DNA of 64,000 nt, taken from Acanthosepion lycidas (Eukaryota; Mollusca; Cephalopoda; Sepiida; Sepiidae). Of this stretch, positions 1 to 12,252 are shown piece by piece. Position 1 is the stretch's first letter. Each line of letters starts with the position of its first letter. Position numbers and translations under genes: made by a program. Location of the stretch: NCBI GenBank assembly GCA_963932145.1, contig CAWVQA010000102.1:124001-188000 (forward strand), read 5' to 3'. The notes below the pieces were generated by a model. The model made no database searches and had not been told where the DNA came from. It worked only from the letters and a program-made list of their open reading frames with translations.

Positions 1-1038
1 TTTTCAATAATTTCATTGTTTTTCTAATGTTTTCAAAGAGTTATTGATATTTACAATCTAGCGTTGAAAAAGTAGTGAAAAAAGCTAGATTTTGCATGTC
101 AATCGCTATGTAATTAAAAGTTGTGTAAAACATATAATCTTAAATATAAATTTGTCAAAACTTCTGAAACTAGTTAAAATCAATAAGTTTTGATTGATTT
201 CATACCGATTTTCAATAATTTCATTGTTTTTCTAATGTTTTCAAAGTGTTATTGATATTTACAATCTAGCGTTGAAAAAGTAGTGAAAAAGCTAGATTTT
301 GCATGTAAATCGCTATGTAATTAAAAGTTGTGTAAAACATAAAATCTTAAATAAAAGTTTGTCAAAACTTATGAAACTAGTTAAAATCAATAAGTTTTGA
401 TTGATTTCATATCGATTTTCAATAATTTCATTGTTTTTCTAATGTTTTCAAAGAGTTATTGATATTTACAATCTAGCGTTAAAAAGTAGTCAAAACAGCT
501 AGATTTTGCATGTAAATCGCTATGTAATTAAAAGTTGTGTAAAACATAAAATCTTAAATATAACTTTGTCAAAACTTCTGAAACTAGTTAAAATCAATAA
601 GTTTTGATTGATTTCATATCGATTTTCAATAATTTCATTGTTTTTCTAATGTTTTCAAAGAGTTATTGATATTTACAAACTAGCGTTGAAAAAGTAGTGA
701 AAAAAGCTAGATTTTGCATGTAAATCGCTATGTAATTAAAAGTTGTGTAAAACATAAAATCTTAAATATAACTTTGTCAAAACTTCTGAAACTAGTAAAA
801 ATCAATAAGTTTTGATTGATTTCATATCGATTTTCAATAATTTCATTGGTTTTCTAATGTTTTCAAACAGTTATTGATATTTACAAACTAGCGTTGAAAA
901 AGTAGTGAAAAAAGCAAGATTTTGCATGTAAATCGCTATGTAATTAAAAGTTGTGTAAAACATAAAATCTTAAATATAACTTTGTCAAAACTTCTGAAAC
1001 TAGTTAAAATCAATAAGTTTTGATTGATTTCATATCGA

Positions 1039-1245
1039 TTTTCAATAATTTCATTGTTTTTCTAATGTTTTCAAAGAGTTATTGATATTTACAATCTAGC
1101 GTTAAAAAGTAGTCAAAACAGCTAGATTTTGCATGTAAATCGCTATGTAATTAAAAGTTGGGTAAAACATAAAATCTTAAATATAACTTAGTCAAAACTT
1201 CTGAAACTAGTTAAAATCAATAAGTTTTGATTGATTTCATACCGA
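1039..1245. repeat. Representative type B monomer (207 bp; M6)
   Basis: Type B differs from type A by loss of G66 together with G77C and A82C, giving GTTAAAAAGTAGTCAAAACA at 63-81. This copy also shows the commonest linked state of the B-GGG subgroup: GAG at 38-40, T57, G124 (GTTGGG), A153 (CTTAGTC) and a CATACCGA end. A second B subgroup has G19, GTG, A57 and T124. A net shortening of 114 bases over 308 monomers (63,950 versus 308 x 208) agrees with about one third of copies being B or C. The 207-bp length equals 69 codons, but in-frame stops remain. Confidence 0.93.
1093..1128. other. Dyad in T57 monomers: AATCTAGC / GCTAGATT (shown in M6)
   Basis: In monomers with T57 and T86, AATCTAGC (55-62) is the exact inverted complement of GCTAGATT (84-91), around 20-21 bases that hold both A-tracts. 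A57 monomers lose one pair and A86 monomers another. A57 and A86 usually occur together without compensation, so selection for this stem is not evident. Confidence 0.7.
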
Positions 1246-1453
1246 TTTTCAATAATTTCATTGTTTTTCTAATGTTTTCAAAGAGTTATTGATATTTACA
1301 ATCTAGCGTTGAAAAAGTAGTGAAAAAAGCTAGATTTTGCATGTAAATCGCTATGTAATTAAAAGTTGTGTAAAACATAAAATCTTAAATATAACTTTGT
1401 CAAAACTTCTGAAACTAGTTAAAATCAATAAGTTTTGATTGATTTCATATCGA

Positions 1454-1660
1454 TTTTCAATAATTTCATTGTTTTTCTAATGTTTTCAAAAAGTTATTTA
1501 TATTTACAAACTAGCGTTAAAAAGTAGTGAAAACAGCTAGATTTTGCATGTAAATCGCTATGTAATTAAAAGTTGTGTAAAACATAAAATCTTAAATATA
1601 ACTTTGTCAAAACTTCTGAAACTAGTTAAAATCAATAAGTTTTGATTGATTTCATATCGA
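1454..1660. repeat. Representative type C monomer (207 bp; M8)
   Basis: Type C lacks G66 like type B and has C82, but keeps G77, giving GTAGTGAAAACAGC. It is always seen with AAG at 38-40 and T46 (AGTTATTTATATTTAC). About eleven copies were noted: M8, M99, M105, M115, M151, M196, M209, M251, M261, M287 and M297. The same left half (AAG, T46) is also joined to a full B core in M123, M131, M157, M191, M204, M216, M223, M228, M235, M239, M265 and M269. C therefore looks either intermediate between A and B or a product of conversion between them. Confidence 0.85.
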
Positions 1661-3323
1661 TTTTCAATAATTTCATTGTTTTTCTAATGTTTTCAAACAG
1701 TTTTTTGATATTTACAAACTAGCGTTGAAAAAGTAGTGAAAAAAGCTAGATTTTGCATGTAAATCGCTATGTTATTAAAAGTTGTGTAAAACATAAAATC
1801 TTAAATATAACTTTGTCAAAACTTCTGAAACTAGTTAAAATCAATAAGTTTTGATTGATTTCATATCGATTTTCAATAATTTCATTGTTTTTCTAATGTT
1901 TTCAAAAAGTTATTGATATTTACAAACTAACGTTGAAAAAGTAGTGAAAAAAGCTAGATTTTGATGTAAATCGCTATGTAATTAAAAGTTGTGTAAAACA
2001 TAAAATCTTAAATATAACTTTGTCAAAACTTCTGAAACTAGTTAAAATCAATAAGTTTTGATTGATTTCATATCGATTTTCAATAATTTCATTGGTTTTC
2101 TAATGTTTTCAAAGTGTTATTGATATTTACAAACTAGCGTTAAAAAGTAGTCAAAACAGCTAGATTTTGCATGTAAATCGCTATGTAATTAAAAGTTGTG
2201 TAAAACATAAAATCTTAAATATAACATTGTCAAAACTTCTGAAACTAGTTAAAATCAATAAGTTTTGATTGATTTCATATCGATTTTCAATAATTTCATT
2301 GTTTTTCTAATGTTTTCAAACAGTTATTGATATTTACAAACTAGCGTTGAAAAAGTAGTGAAAAAAGCTAGATTTTGCATGTAAATCCCTATGTAATTAA
2401 AAGTTGTGTAAAACATAAAATCTTAAATATAACTTTGTCAAAACTTCTGAAACTAGTTAAAATCAATAAGTTTTGATTGATTTCATATCGATTTTCAATA
2501 ATTTCATTGTTTTTCTAATGTTTTCAAACAGTTATTGATATTTACAAACTAGCGTTGAAAAAGTAGTGAAAAAAGCAAGATTTTGCATGTAAATCGCTAT
2601 GTAATTAAAAGTTGTGTAAAACATAAAATCTTAAATATAACTTTGTCAAAACTTCTGAAACTAGTTAAAATCAATAAGTTTTGATTGATTTCATATCGAT
2701 TTTCAATAATTTCATTGTTTTTCTAATGTTTTCAAAGAGTTATTGATATTTACAATCTAGCGTTAAAAAGTAGTCAAAACAGCTAGATTTTGCATGTAAA
2801 TCGCTATGTAATTAAAAGTTGGGTAAAACATAAAATCTTAAATATAACATTGTCAAAACTTCTGAAACTAGTTAAAATCAATAAGTTTTGATTGATTTCA
2901 TATCGATTTTCAATAATTTCATTGTTTTTCTAATGTTTTCAAACAGTTATTGATATTTACAAACTAGCGTTGAAAAAGTAGTGAAAAAAGCTAGATTTTG
3001 CATGTAAATCCCTATGTAATTAAAAGTTGTGTAAAACATAAAATCTTAAATATAACTTTGTCAAAACTTCTGAAACTAGTTAAAATCAATAAGTTTTGAT
3101 TGATTTCATATCGATTTTCAATAATTTCATTGTTTTTCTAATGTTTTCAAACAGTTATTGATATTTACAAACTAGCGTTGAAAAAGTAGTGAAAAAAGCA
3201 AGATTTTGCATGTAAATCGCTATGTAATTAAAAGTTGTGTAAAACAAAAAAATCTTAAATATAACTTTGTCAAAACTTCTGAAACTAGTTAAAATCAATA
3301 AGTTTTGATTGATTTCATATCGA

Positions 3324-4569
3324 TTTTCAATAATTTCATTGTTTTTCTAATGTTTTCAAAGAGTTATTGATATTTACAATCTAGCGTTAAAAAGTAGTCA
3401 AAACAGCTAGATTTTGCATGTAAATCGCTATGTAATTAAAAGTTGGGTAAAACATAAAATCTTAAATATAACTTAGTCAAAACTTCTGAAACTGGTTAAA
3501 ATCAATAAGTTTTGATTGATTTCATACCGATTTTCAATAATTTCATTGTTTTTCTAATGTTTTCAATGTGTTATTGATATTTACAATCTAGCGTTGAAAA
3601 AGTAGTGAAAAAAGCTAGATTTTGCATGTAAATCGCTATGTAATTAAAAGTTGTGTAAAACATAAAATCTTAAATAAAACTTTGTCAAAACTTATGAAAC
3701 TAGTTAAAATCAATAAGTTTTGATTGATTTCATATCGATTTTCAATAATTTCATTGTTTTTCTAATGTTTTCAAAAAGTTATTAATATTTACAAACTAGC
3801 GTTGAAAAAGTAGTGAAAAAAGCTAGATTTTGCATGTAAATCGCTATGTAATTAAAAGTTGTGTAAAACATAAAATCTTAAATATAACTTTGTCAAAACT
3901 TCTGAAACTAGTTAAAATCAATAAGTTTTGATTGATTTCATATCGATTTTCAATAATTTCATTGGTTTTCTAATGTTTTCAAAGTGTTATTGATATTTAC
4001 AAACTAGCGTTAAAAAGTAGTCAAAACAGCTAGATTTTGCCTGTAAATCGCTATGTAATTAAAAGTTGTGTAAAACATAAAATCTTAAATATAACTTTGT
4101 CAAAACTTCTGAAACTAGTTAAAATCAATAAGTTTTGATTGATTTCATATCGATTTTCAATAATTTCATTGTTTTTCTAATGTTTTCAAACAGTTATTGA
4201 TATTTACAAACTAGCGTTGAAAAAGTAGTGAAAAAAGCTAGATTTTGCATGTAAATCGCTATGTAATTAAAAGTTGTGTAAAACATAAAATCTTAAATAT
4301 AACTTTGTCAAAACTTCTGAAACTAGTTAAAATCAATAAGTTTTGATTGATTTCATATCGATTTTCAATAATTTCATTGGTTTTCTAATGTTTTCAAACA
4401 GTTATTGATATTTAAAAACTAGCGTTGAAAAAGTAGTGAAAAAAGCAAGATTTTGCATGTAAATCGATATGTAATTAAAAGTTGTGTAAAACATAAAATC
4501 TTAAATATAACTTTGTCAAAACTTCTGAAACTAGTTAAAATCAATAAGTTTTGATTGATTTCATATCGA
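3324..4569. repeat. 6-monomer higher-order repeat unit, copy at M17-M22
   Basis: In order: GAG-B with 124G/153A/172G/205C; GTG-type A (here spelled CAATGTG) with AAAAC and 164A; AAG type A; G19 GTG-B; CAG type A; G19 CAG type A with 86A. The length is 1,246 bp. The same order recurs at 8516, 10384, 17240, 33227, 35510 and 62498, so this is the underlying HOR of the array. Subunits inside one HOR differ from each other more than the same subunit does between HOR copies. Confidence 0.85.
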
Positions 4570-4776
4570 TTTTCAATAATTTCATTGTTTTTCTAATGTT
4601 TTCAAAGAGTTATTGATATTTACAATCTAGCGTTAAAAAGTAGTCAAAACAGCTAGATTTTGCATGTAAATCGCTATGTAATTAAAAGTTGGGTAAAACA
4701 TAAAATCTTAAATATAACTTAGTCAAAACTTCTGAAACTAGTTAAAATCAATAAGTTTTGATTGATTTCATACCGA

Positions 4777-6230
4777 TTTTCAATAATTTCATTGTTTTTC
4801 TAATGTTTTCAAAGAGTTATTGATATTTACAATCTAGCGTTAAAAAGTAGTCAAAACAGCTAGATTTTGCATGTAAATCGCTATGTAATTAAAAGTTGGG
4901 TAAAACATAAAATCTTAAATATAACTTAGTCAAAACTTCTGAAACTGGTTAAAATCAATAAGTTTTGATTGATTTCATACCGATTTTCAATAATTTCATT
5001 GTTTTTCTAATGTTTTCAAAGTGTTATTGATATTTACAATCTAGCGTTGAAAAAGTAGTGAAAAAAGCTAGATTTTGCATGTAAATCGCTATGTAATTAA
5101 AAGTTGTGTAAAACATAAAATCTTAAATATAACTTTATCAAAACTTCTGAAACTAGTTAAAATCAATAAGTTTTGATTGATTTCTTATCGATTTTCAATA
5201 ATTTCATTGGTTTTCTAATGTTTTCAAAGAGTTATTGATATTTACAATCTAGCGTTGAAAAAGTAGTGAAAAAAGCTAGATTTTGCATGTAAATCGCTAT
5301 GTAATTAAAAGTTGTGTAAAACATAAAATCTTAAATAAAAGTTTGTCAAAACTTCTGAAACTAGTTAAAATCAATAAGTTTTGATTGATTTCATATCGAT
5401 TTTCAATAATTTCATTGTTTTTCTAATGTTTTCAAACAGTTATTGATATTTACAAACTAGCGTTGAAAAAGTAGTGAAAAAAGCAAGATTTTGCATGTAA
5501 ATCGCTATGTAATTAAAAGTTGTGTAAAACATAAAATCTTAAATATAACTTTGTCAAAACTTCTGAAACTAGTTAAAATCAATAAGTTTTGATTGATTTC
5601 ATATCGATTTTCAATAATTTCATTGTTTTTCTAATGTTTTCAAAGAGTTATTGATATTTACAATCTAGCGTTAAAAAGTAGTCAAAACAGCTAGATTTTG
5701 CATGTAAATCGCTATGTAATTAAAAGTTGGGTAAAACATAAAATCTTAAATATAACTTAGTCAAAACTTCTGAAACTGGTTAAAATCAATAAGTTTTGAT
5801 TGATTTCATACCGATTTTCAATAATTTCATTGTTTTTCTAATGTTTTCAAAGTGTTATTTATATTTACAATCTAGCGTTGAAAAAGTAGTGAAAAAAGCT
5901 AGATTTTGCATGTAAATCGCTATGTAATTAAAAGTTGTGTAAAACATAAAATCTTAAATAAAACTTTGTCAAAACTTATGAAACTAGTTAAAATCAATAA
6001 GTTTTGATTGATTTCATATCGATTTTCAATAATTTCATTGTTTTTCTAATGTTTTCAAAAAGTTATTGATATTTACAAACTAGCGTTGAAAAAGTAGTGA
6101 AAAAAGCTAGATTTTGCATGTAAATCGCTATGTAATTAAAAGTTGTGTAAAACATAAAATCTTAAATATAACTTTGTCAAAACTTCTGAAACTAGTTAAA
6201 ATCAATAAGTTTTGATTGATTTCATACCGA
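4777..6230. repeat. 7-monomer tandem duplication, copy 1 (M24-M30)
   Basis: Seven monomers, 1,454 bp: GAG-B-GGG ending CATACCGA; GTG-A with TTTATCAAAA and a CTTATCGA end; G19 GAG-A with TAAAAG at 145-150; CAG-A with 86A; GAG-B-GGG; GTG-A with AAAAC and 164A; AAG-A. The same seven diagnostic states follow at once in 6231-7684, offset by exactly 1,454 bases. Private differences in this copy include TTATTTAT in M29 (near 5858). Confidence 0.93.
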
Positions 6231-7684
6231 TTTTCAATAATTTCATTGTTTTTCTAATGTTTTCAAAGAGTTATTGATATTTACAATCTAGCGTTAAAAA
6301 GTAGTCAAAACAGCTAGATTTTGCATGTAAATCGCTATGTAATTAAAAGCTGGGTAAAACATAAAATCTTAAATATAACTTAGTCAAAACTTCTGAAACT
6401 GGTTAAAATCAATAAGTTTTGATTGATTTCATACCGATTTTCAATAATTTCATTGTTTTTCTAATGTTTTCAAAGTGTTATTGATATTTACAATCTAGCG
6501 TTGAAAAAGTAGTGAAAAAAGCTAGATTTTGCATGTAAATCGCTATGTAATTAAAAGTTGTGTAAAACATAAAATCTTAAATATAACTTTATCAAAACTT
6601 CTGAAACTAGTTAAAATCAATAAGTTTTGATTGATTTCTTATCGATTTTCAATAATTTCATTGGTTTTCTAATGTTTTCAAAGAGTTATTGATATTTACA
6701 ATCTAGCGTTGAAAAAGTAGTGAAAAAAGCTAGATTTTGCATGTAAATCGCTATGTAATTAAAAGTTGTGTAAAACATAAAATCTTAAATAAAAGTTTGT
6801 CAAAACTTCTGAAACTAGTTAAAATCAATAAGTTTTGATTGATTTCATATCGATTTTCAATAATTTCATTGTTTTTCTAATGTTTTCAAACAGTTATTGA
6901 TATTTACAAACTAGCGTTGAAAAAGTAGTGAAAAAAGCAAGATTTTGCATGTAAATCGCTATGTAATTAAAAGTTGTGTAAAACATAAAATCTTAAATAT
7001 AACTTTGTCAAAACTTCTGAAACTAGTTAAAATCAATAAGTTTTGATTGATTTCATATCGATTTTCAATAATTTCATTGTTTTTCTAATGTTTTCAAAGA
7101 GTTATTGATATTTACAATCTAGCGTTAAAAAGTAGTCAAAACAGCTAGATTTTGCATGTAAATCGCTATGTAATTAAAAGTTGGGTAAAACATAAAATCT
7201 TAAATATAACTTAGTCAAAACTTCTGAAACTGGTTAAAATCAATAAGTTTTGATTGATTTCATACCGATTTTCAATAATTTCATTGTTTTTCTAATGTTT
7301 TCAAAGTGTTATTGATATTTACAATCTAGCGTTGAAAAAGTAGTGAAAAAAGCTAGATTTTGCATGTAAATCGCTATGTAATTAAAAGTTGTGTAAAACA
7401 TAAAATCTTAAATAAAACTTTGTCAAAACTTATGAAACTAGTTAAAATCAATAAGTTTTGATTGATTTCATATCGATTTTCAATAATTTCATTGTTTTTC
7501 TAATGTTTTCAAAAAGTTATTGATATTTACAAACTAGCGTTGAAAAAGTAGTGAAAAAAGCTAGATTTTGCATGTAAATCGCTATGTAATTAAAAGTTGT
7601 GTAAAACATAAAATCTTAAATATAACTTTGTCAAAACTTCTGAAACTAGTTAAAATCAATAAGTTTTGATTGATTTCATATCGA
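6231..7684. repeat. 7-monomer tandem duplication, copy 2 (M31-M37)
   Basis: Monomer-for-monomer match to 4777-6230 with the same length. The few differences include AAAAGCTGGG in M31 (near 6349) and the CATATCGA end of M37 where M30 ends CATACCGA. The low divergence marks this as one of the younger duplications in the window. Confidence 0.93.
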
Positions 7685-8515
7685 TTTTCAATAATTTCAT
7701 TGTTTTTCTAATGTTTTCAAAGAGTTATTGATATTTACAATCTAGCGTTAAAAAGTAGTCAAAACAGCTAGATTTTGCATGTAAATCGCTATGTAATTAA
7801 AAGTTGGGTAAAACATAAAATCTTAAATATAACTTAGTCAAAACTTCTGAAACTAGTTAAAATCAATAAGTTTTGATTGATTTCATATCGATTTTCAATA
7901 ATTTCATTGTTTTTCTAATGTTTTCAAACAGTTATTGATATTTACAAACTAGCGTTGAAAAAGTAGTGAAAAAAGCTAGATTTTGCATGTAAATCGCTAT
8001 GTAATTAAAAGTTGTGTAAAACATAAAATCTTAAATATAACTTTGTCAAAACTTCTGAAACTAGTTAAAATCAATAAGTTTTGATTGATTTCATATCGAT
8101 TTTCAATAATTTCATTGTTTTTCTAATGTTTTCAAAGAGTTATTGATATTTACAAACTAGCGTTGAAAAAGTAGTGAAAAACGCTAGATTTTGCATGTAA
8201 ATCGCTATGTAATTAAAAGTTGTGTAAAACATAAAATCTTAAATATAACTTTGTCAAAACTTCTGAAACTAGTAAAAATCAATAAGTTTTGATTGATTTC
8301 ATATCGATTTTCAATAATTTCATTGGTTTTCTAATGTTTTCAAACAGTTATTGATATTTACAAACTAGCGTTGAAAAAGTAGTGAAAAAAGCAAGATTTT
8401 GCATGTAAATCGCTATGTAATTAAAAGTTGTGTAAAACATAAAATCTTAAATATAACTTTGTCAAAACTTCTGAAACTAGTTAAAATCAATAAGTTTTGA
8501 TTGATTTCATATCGA

Positions 8516-9760
8516 TTTTCAATAATTTCATTGTTTTTCTAATGTTTTCAAAGAGTTATTGATATTTACAATCTAGCGTTAAAAAGTAGTCAAAACAGCT
8601 AGATTTTGCATGTAAATCGCTATGTAATTAAAAGTTGGGTAAAACATAAAATCTTAAATATAACTTAGTCAAAACTTCTGAAACTAGTTAAAATCAATAA
8701 GTTTTGATTGATTTCATACCGATTTTCAATAATTTCATTGTTTTTCTAATGTTTTCAAAGTGTTATTGATATTTACAATCTAGCGTTGAAAAAGTAGTGA
8801 AAAAAGCTAGATTTTGCATGTAAATCGCTATGTAATTAAAAGTTGTGTAAAACATAAAATCTTAAATAAAAGTTTGTCAAAACTTATGAAACTAGTTAAA
8901 ATCAATAAGTTTTGATTGATTTCATATCGATTTTCAATAATTTCATTGTTTTTCTAATGTTTTCAAAAAGTTATTGATATTTACAAACTAACGTTGAAAA
9001 AGTAGTGAAAAAAGCTAGATTTTGATGTAAATCGCTATGTAATTAAAAGTTGTGTAAAACATAAAATCTTAAATATAACTTTGTCAAAACTTCTGAAACT
9101 AGTTAAAATCAATAAGTTTTGATTGATTTCATATCGATTTTCAATAATTTCATTGGTTTTCTAATGTTTTCAAAGTGTTATTGATATTTACAAACTAGCG
9201 TTAAAAAGTAGTCAAAACAGCTAGATTTTGCATGTAAATCGCTATGTAATTAAAAGTTGTGTAAAACATAAAATCTTAAATATAACTTTGTCAAAACTTC
9301 TGAAACTAGTTAAAATCAATAAGTTTTGATTGATTTCATATCGATTTTCAATAATTTCATTGTTTTTCTAATGTTTTCAAACAGTTATTGATATTTACAA
9401 ACTAGCGTTGAAAAAGTAGTGAAAAAAGCTAGATTTTGCATGTAAATCCCTATGTAATTAAAAGTTGTGTAAAACATAAAATCTTAAATATAACTTTGTC
9501 AAAACTTCTGAAACTAGTTAAAATCAATAAGTTTTGATTGATTTCATATCGATTTTCAATAATTTCATTGTTTTTCTAATGTTTTCAAACAGTTATTGAT
9601 ATTTACAAACTAGCGTTGAAAATGTAGTGAAAAAAGCAAGATTTTGCATGTAAATCGCTATGTAATTAAAAGTTGTGTAAAACATAAAATCTTAAATATA
9701 ACTTTGTCAAAACTTCTGAAACTAGTTAAAATCAATAAGTTTTGATTGATTTCATATCGA
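8516..9760. repeat. 6-monomer higher-order repeat unit, copy at M42-M47
   Basis: Same order of subfamilies as 3324-4569. The third monomer lacks C95 (TTTTGATG near 9021) and has AACG at 60-63, the fifth has 105C, and the sixth has AAAATGTAGTG at the first A-tract. The length is 1,245 bp because of the missing base. Confidence 0.85.
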
Positions 9761-10175
9761 TTTTCAATAATTTCATTGTTTTTCTAATGTTTTCAAAGAG
9801 TTATTGATATTTACAATCTAGCGTTAAAAAGTAGTCAAAACAGCTAGATTTTGCATGTAAATCGCTATGTAATTAAAAGTTGGGTAAAACATAAAATCTT
9901 AAATATAACTTAGTCAAAACTTCTGAAACTAGTTAAAATCAATAAGTTTTGATTGATTTCATATCGATTTTCAATAATTTCATTGTTTTTCTAATGTTTT
10001 CAAACAGTTATTGATATTTACAAACTAGCGTTGAAAAAGTAGTGAAAAAAGCTAGATTTTGCATGTAAATCCCTATGTAATTAAAAGTTGTGTAAAACAT
10101 AAAATCTTAAATATAACTTTGTCAAAACTTCTGAAACTAGTTAAAATCAATAAGTTTTGATTGATTTCATATCGA

Positions 10176-10383
10176 TTTTCAATAATTTCATTTTTTTTTT
10201 AATGTTTTCAAACAGTTATTGATATTTACAAACTAGCGTTGAAAAAGTAGTGAAAAAAGCAAGATTTTGCATGTAAATCGCTATGTAATTAAAAGTTGTG
10301 TAAAACATAAAATCTTAAATATAACTTTGTCAAAACTTCTGAAACTAGTTAAAATCAATAAGTTTTGATTGATTTCATATCGA
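10176..10383. repeat. Monomer with a T10 run (M50)
   Basis: The usual CATTGTTTTTCTAATG is CATTTTTTTTTTAATG here, leaving ten T in a row at 10191-10200. The total monomer length (208) is unchanged, so it is explained by two substitutions (G18T and C24T), not slippage. A base-calling error in a homopolymer is possible. The rest of the monomer is the CAG / 86A type A form. Confidence 0.8.
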
Positions 10384-11629
10384 TTTTCAATAATTTCATT
10401 GTTTTTCTAATGTTTTCAAAGAGTTATTGATATTTACAATCTAGCGTTAAAAAGTAGTCAAAACAGCTAGATTTTGCATGTAAATCGCTATGTAATTAAA
10501 AGTTGGGTAAAACATAAAATCTTAAATATAACTTAGTCAAAACTTCTGAAACTGGTTAAAATCAATAAGTTTTGATTGATTTCATACCGATTTTCAATAA
10601 TTTCATTGTTTTTCTAATGTTTTCAAAGTGTTATTGATATTTACAATCTAGCGTTGAAAAAGTAGTGAAAAAAGCTAGATTTTGCATGTAAATCGCTATG
10701 TAATTAAAAGTTGTGTAAAACATAAAATCTTAAATAAAAGTTTGTCAAAACTTATGAAACTAGTTAAAATCAATAAGTTTTGATTGATTTCATATCGATT
10801 TTCAATAATTTCATTGTTTTTCTAATGTTTTCAAAAAGTTATTGATATTTACAAACTAACGTTGAAAAAGTAGTGAAAAAAGCTAGATTTTGCATGTAAA
10901 TCGCTATGTAATTAAAAGTTGTGTAAAACATAAAATCTTAAATATAACTTTGTCAAAACTTCTGAAACTAGTTAAAATCAATAAGTTTTGATTGATTTCA
11001 TATCGATTTTAAATAATTTCATTGGTTTTCTAATGTTTTCAAAGTGTTATTGATATTTACAAACTAGCGTTAAAAAGTAGTCAAAACAGCTAGATTTTGC
11101 ATGTAAATCGCTATGTAATTAAAAGTTGTGTAAAACATAAAATCTTAAATATAACTTTGTCAAAACTTCTGAAACTAGTTAAAATCAATAAGTTTTGATT
11201 GATTTCATATCGATTTTCAATAATTTCATTGTTTTTCTAATGTTTTCAAACAGTTATTGATATTTACAAACTAGCGTTGAAAAAGTAGTGAAAAAAGCTA
11301 GATTTTGCATGTAAATCCCTATGTAATTAAAAGTTGTGTAAAACATAAAATCTTAAATATAACTTTGTCAAAACTTCTGAAACTAGTCAAAATCAATAAG
11401 TTTTGATTGATTTCATATCGATTTTCAATAATTTCATTGTTTTTCTAATGTTTTCAAACAGTTATTGATATTTACAAACTAGCGTTGAAAAAGTAGTGAA
11501 AAAAGCAAGATTTTGCATGTAAATCGCTATGTAATTAAAAGTTGTGTAAAACATAAAATCTTAAATATAACTTTGTCAAAACTTCTGAAACTAGTTCAAA
11601 TCAATAAGTTTTGATTGATTTCATATCGA
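10384..11629. repeat. 6-monomer higher-order repeat unit, copy at M51-M56
   Basis: Same six-subfamily order, 1,246 bp. The third monomer has AACG at 60-63 but keeps C95, so the AACG change came before the C95 loss or has been separated from it. The fourth has TTTTAAATAATTTC at its start, the fifth has ACTAGTC, and the sixth has AGTTCAAATC. Confidence 0.85.
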
Positions 11630-12044
11630 TTTTCAATAATTTCATTGTTTTTCTAATGTTTTCAAAGAGTTATTTATATTTACAATCTAGCGTTAAAAAG
11701 TAGTCAAAACAGCTAGATTTTGCATGTAAATCGCTATGTAATTAAAAGTTGGGTAAAACATAAAATCTTAAATATAACTTAGTCAAAACTTCTGAAACTG
11801 GTTAAAATCAATAAGTTTTGATTGATTTCATACCGATTTTCAATAATTTCATTGTTTTTCTAATGTTTTCAAAGTGTTATTGATATTTACAATCTAGCGT
11901 TGAAAAAGTAGTGAAAAAAGCTAGATTTTGCATGTAAATCGCTATGTAATTAAAAGTTGTGTAAAACATAAAATCTTAAATAAAAGTTTGTCAAAACTTA
12001 TGAAACTAGTTAAAATCAATAAGTTTTGATTGATTTCATATCGA

Positions 12045-12252
12045 TTTTCAATAATTTCATTGTTTTTCTAATGTTTTCAAAAAGTTATTGATATTTACAA
12101 ACTAGCGTTGAAAAAGTAGTGAAAAAAGCTAGATTTTGCATGTAAATCGCTATGTAATTAAAAGTTGGGTAAAACATAAAATCTTAAATATAACTTAGTC
12201 AAAACTTCTGAAACTAGTTAAAATCAATAAGTTTTGATTGATTTCATACCGA
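12045..12252. repeat. Hybrid monomer M59: AAG type A left part, B-GGG right part
   Basis: The left part (AAG, A57, type A core with G66) matches the third HOR position. The right part (G124, A153, CATACCGA end) matches the first HOR position. It is followed directly by a GTG monomer, as a first-position monomer would be. The exchange lies between bases 83 and 124. An in-register unequal exchange or conversion tract explains this. Confidence 0.85.

Larger units (their letters stand above)
1..4776. repeat. Satellite segment M1-M23, mixed subfamilies
   Basis: There are 23 monomers. M1 carries C100 (TGTCAATCG). M2 is 207 bp because one A is missing from its second A-tract near 290. M9 has a TTTTTTGAT run near 1700. 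M10 (from 1870) lacks C95, giving TTTTGATG, and has AACG in place of AGCG. M12-M14 and M15-M17 form two 3-monomer units in succession (CAG/105C, CAG/86A, GAG-B). M17-M22 (3324-4569) is a clear copy of the 6-monomer HOR. No other sequence type is present. Confidence 0.9.

Noticed and set aside
188-224. TTTTGATTGATTTCAT and TTTTCAATAATTTCAT (13 of 16 bases alike, 21 bases apart) as proof that the monomer arose from a smaller unit.
   Set aside because: The match is short and AT-only, and I could not find further half-monomer similarity, so an origin from a smaller repeat is not supported.
346-351. AATAAA poly(A) signal in monomers with TTAAATAAAAG.
   Set aside because: It arises from a single T-to-A change (base 147) in AT-rich sequence, and no transcription unit is present to use it.
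1496-1506. ATTTATATTTA in T46 monomers, an exact match to the budding-yeast ARS core consensus.
   Set aside because: Such an 11-mer is expected by chance in 77% AT DNA, it is present only in one monomer subgroup, and the ARS consensus does not apply outside some yeasts.
10191-10200. T10 run as a transcription terminator or slippage site.
   Set aside because: Monomer length is unchanged, so it is two substitutions and not an expansion; with no gene nearby there is nothing for a terminator to end.
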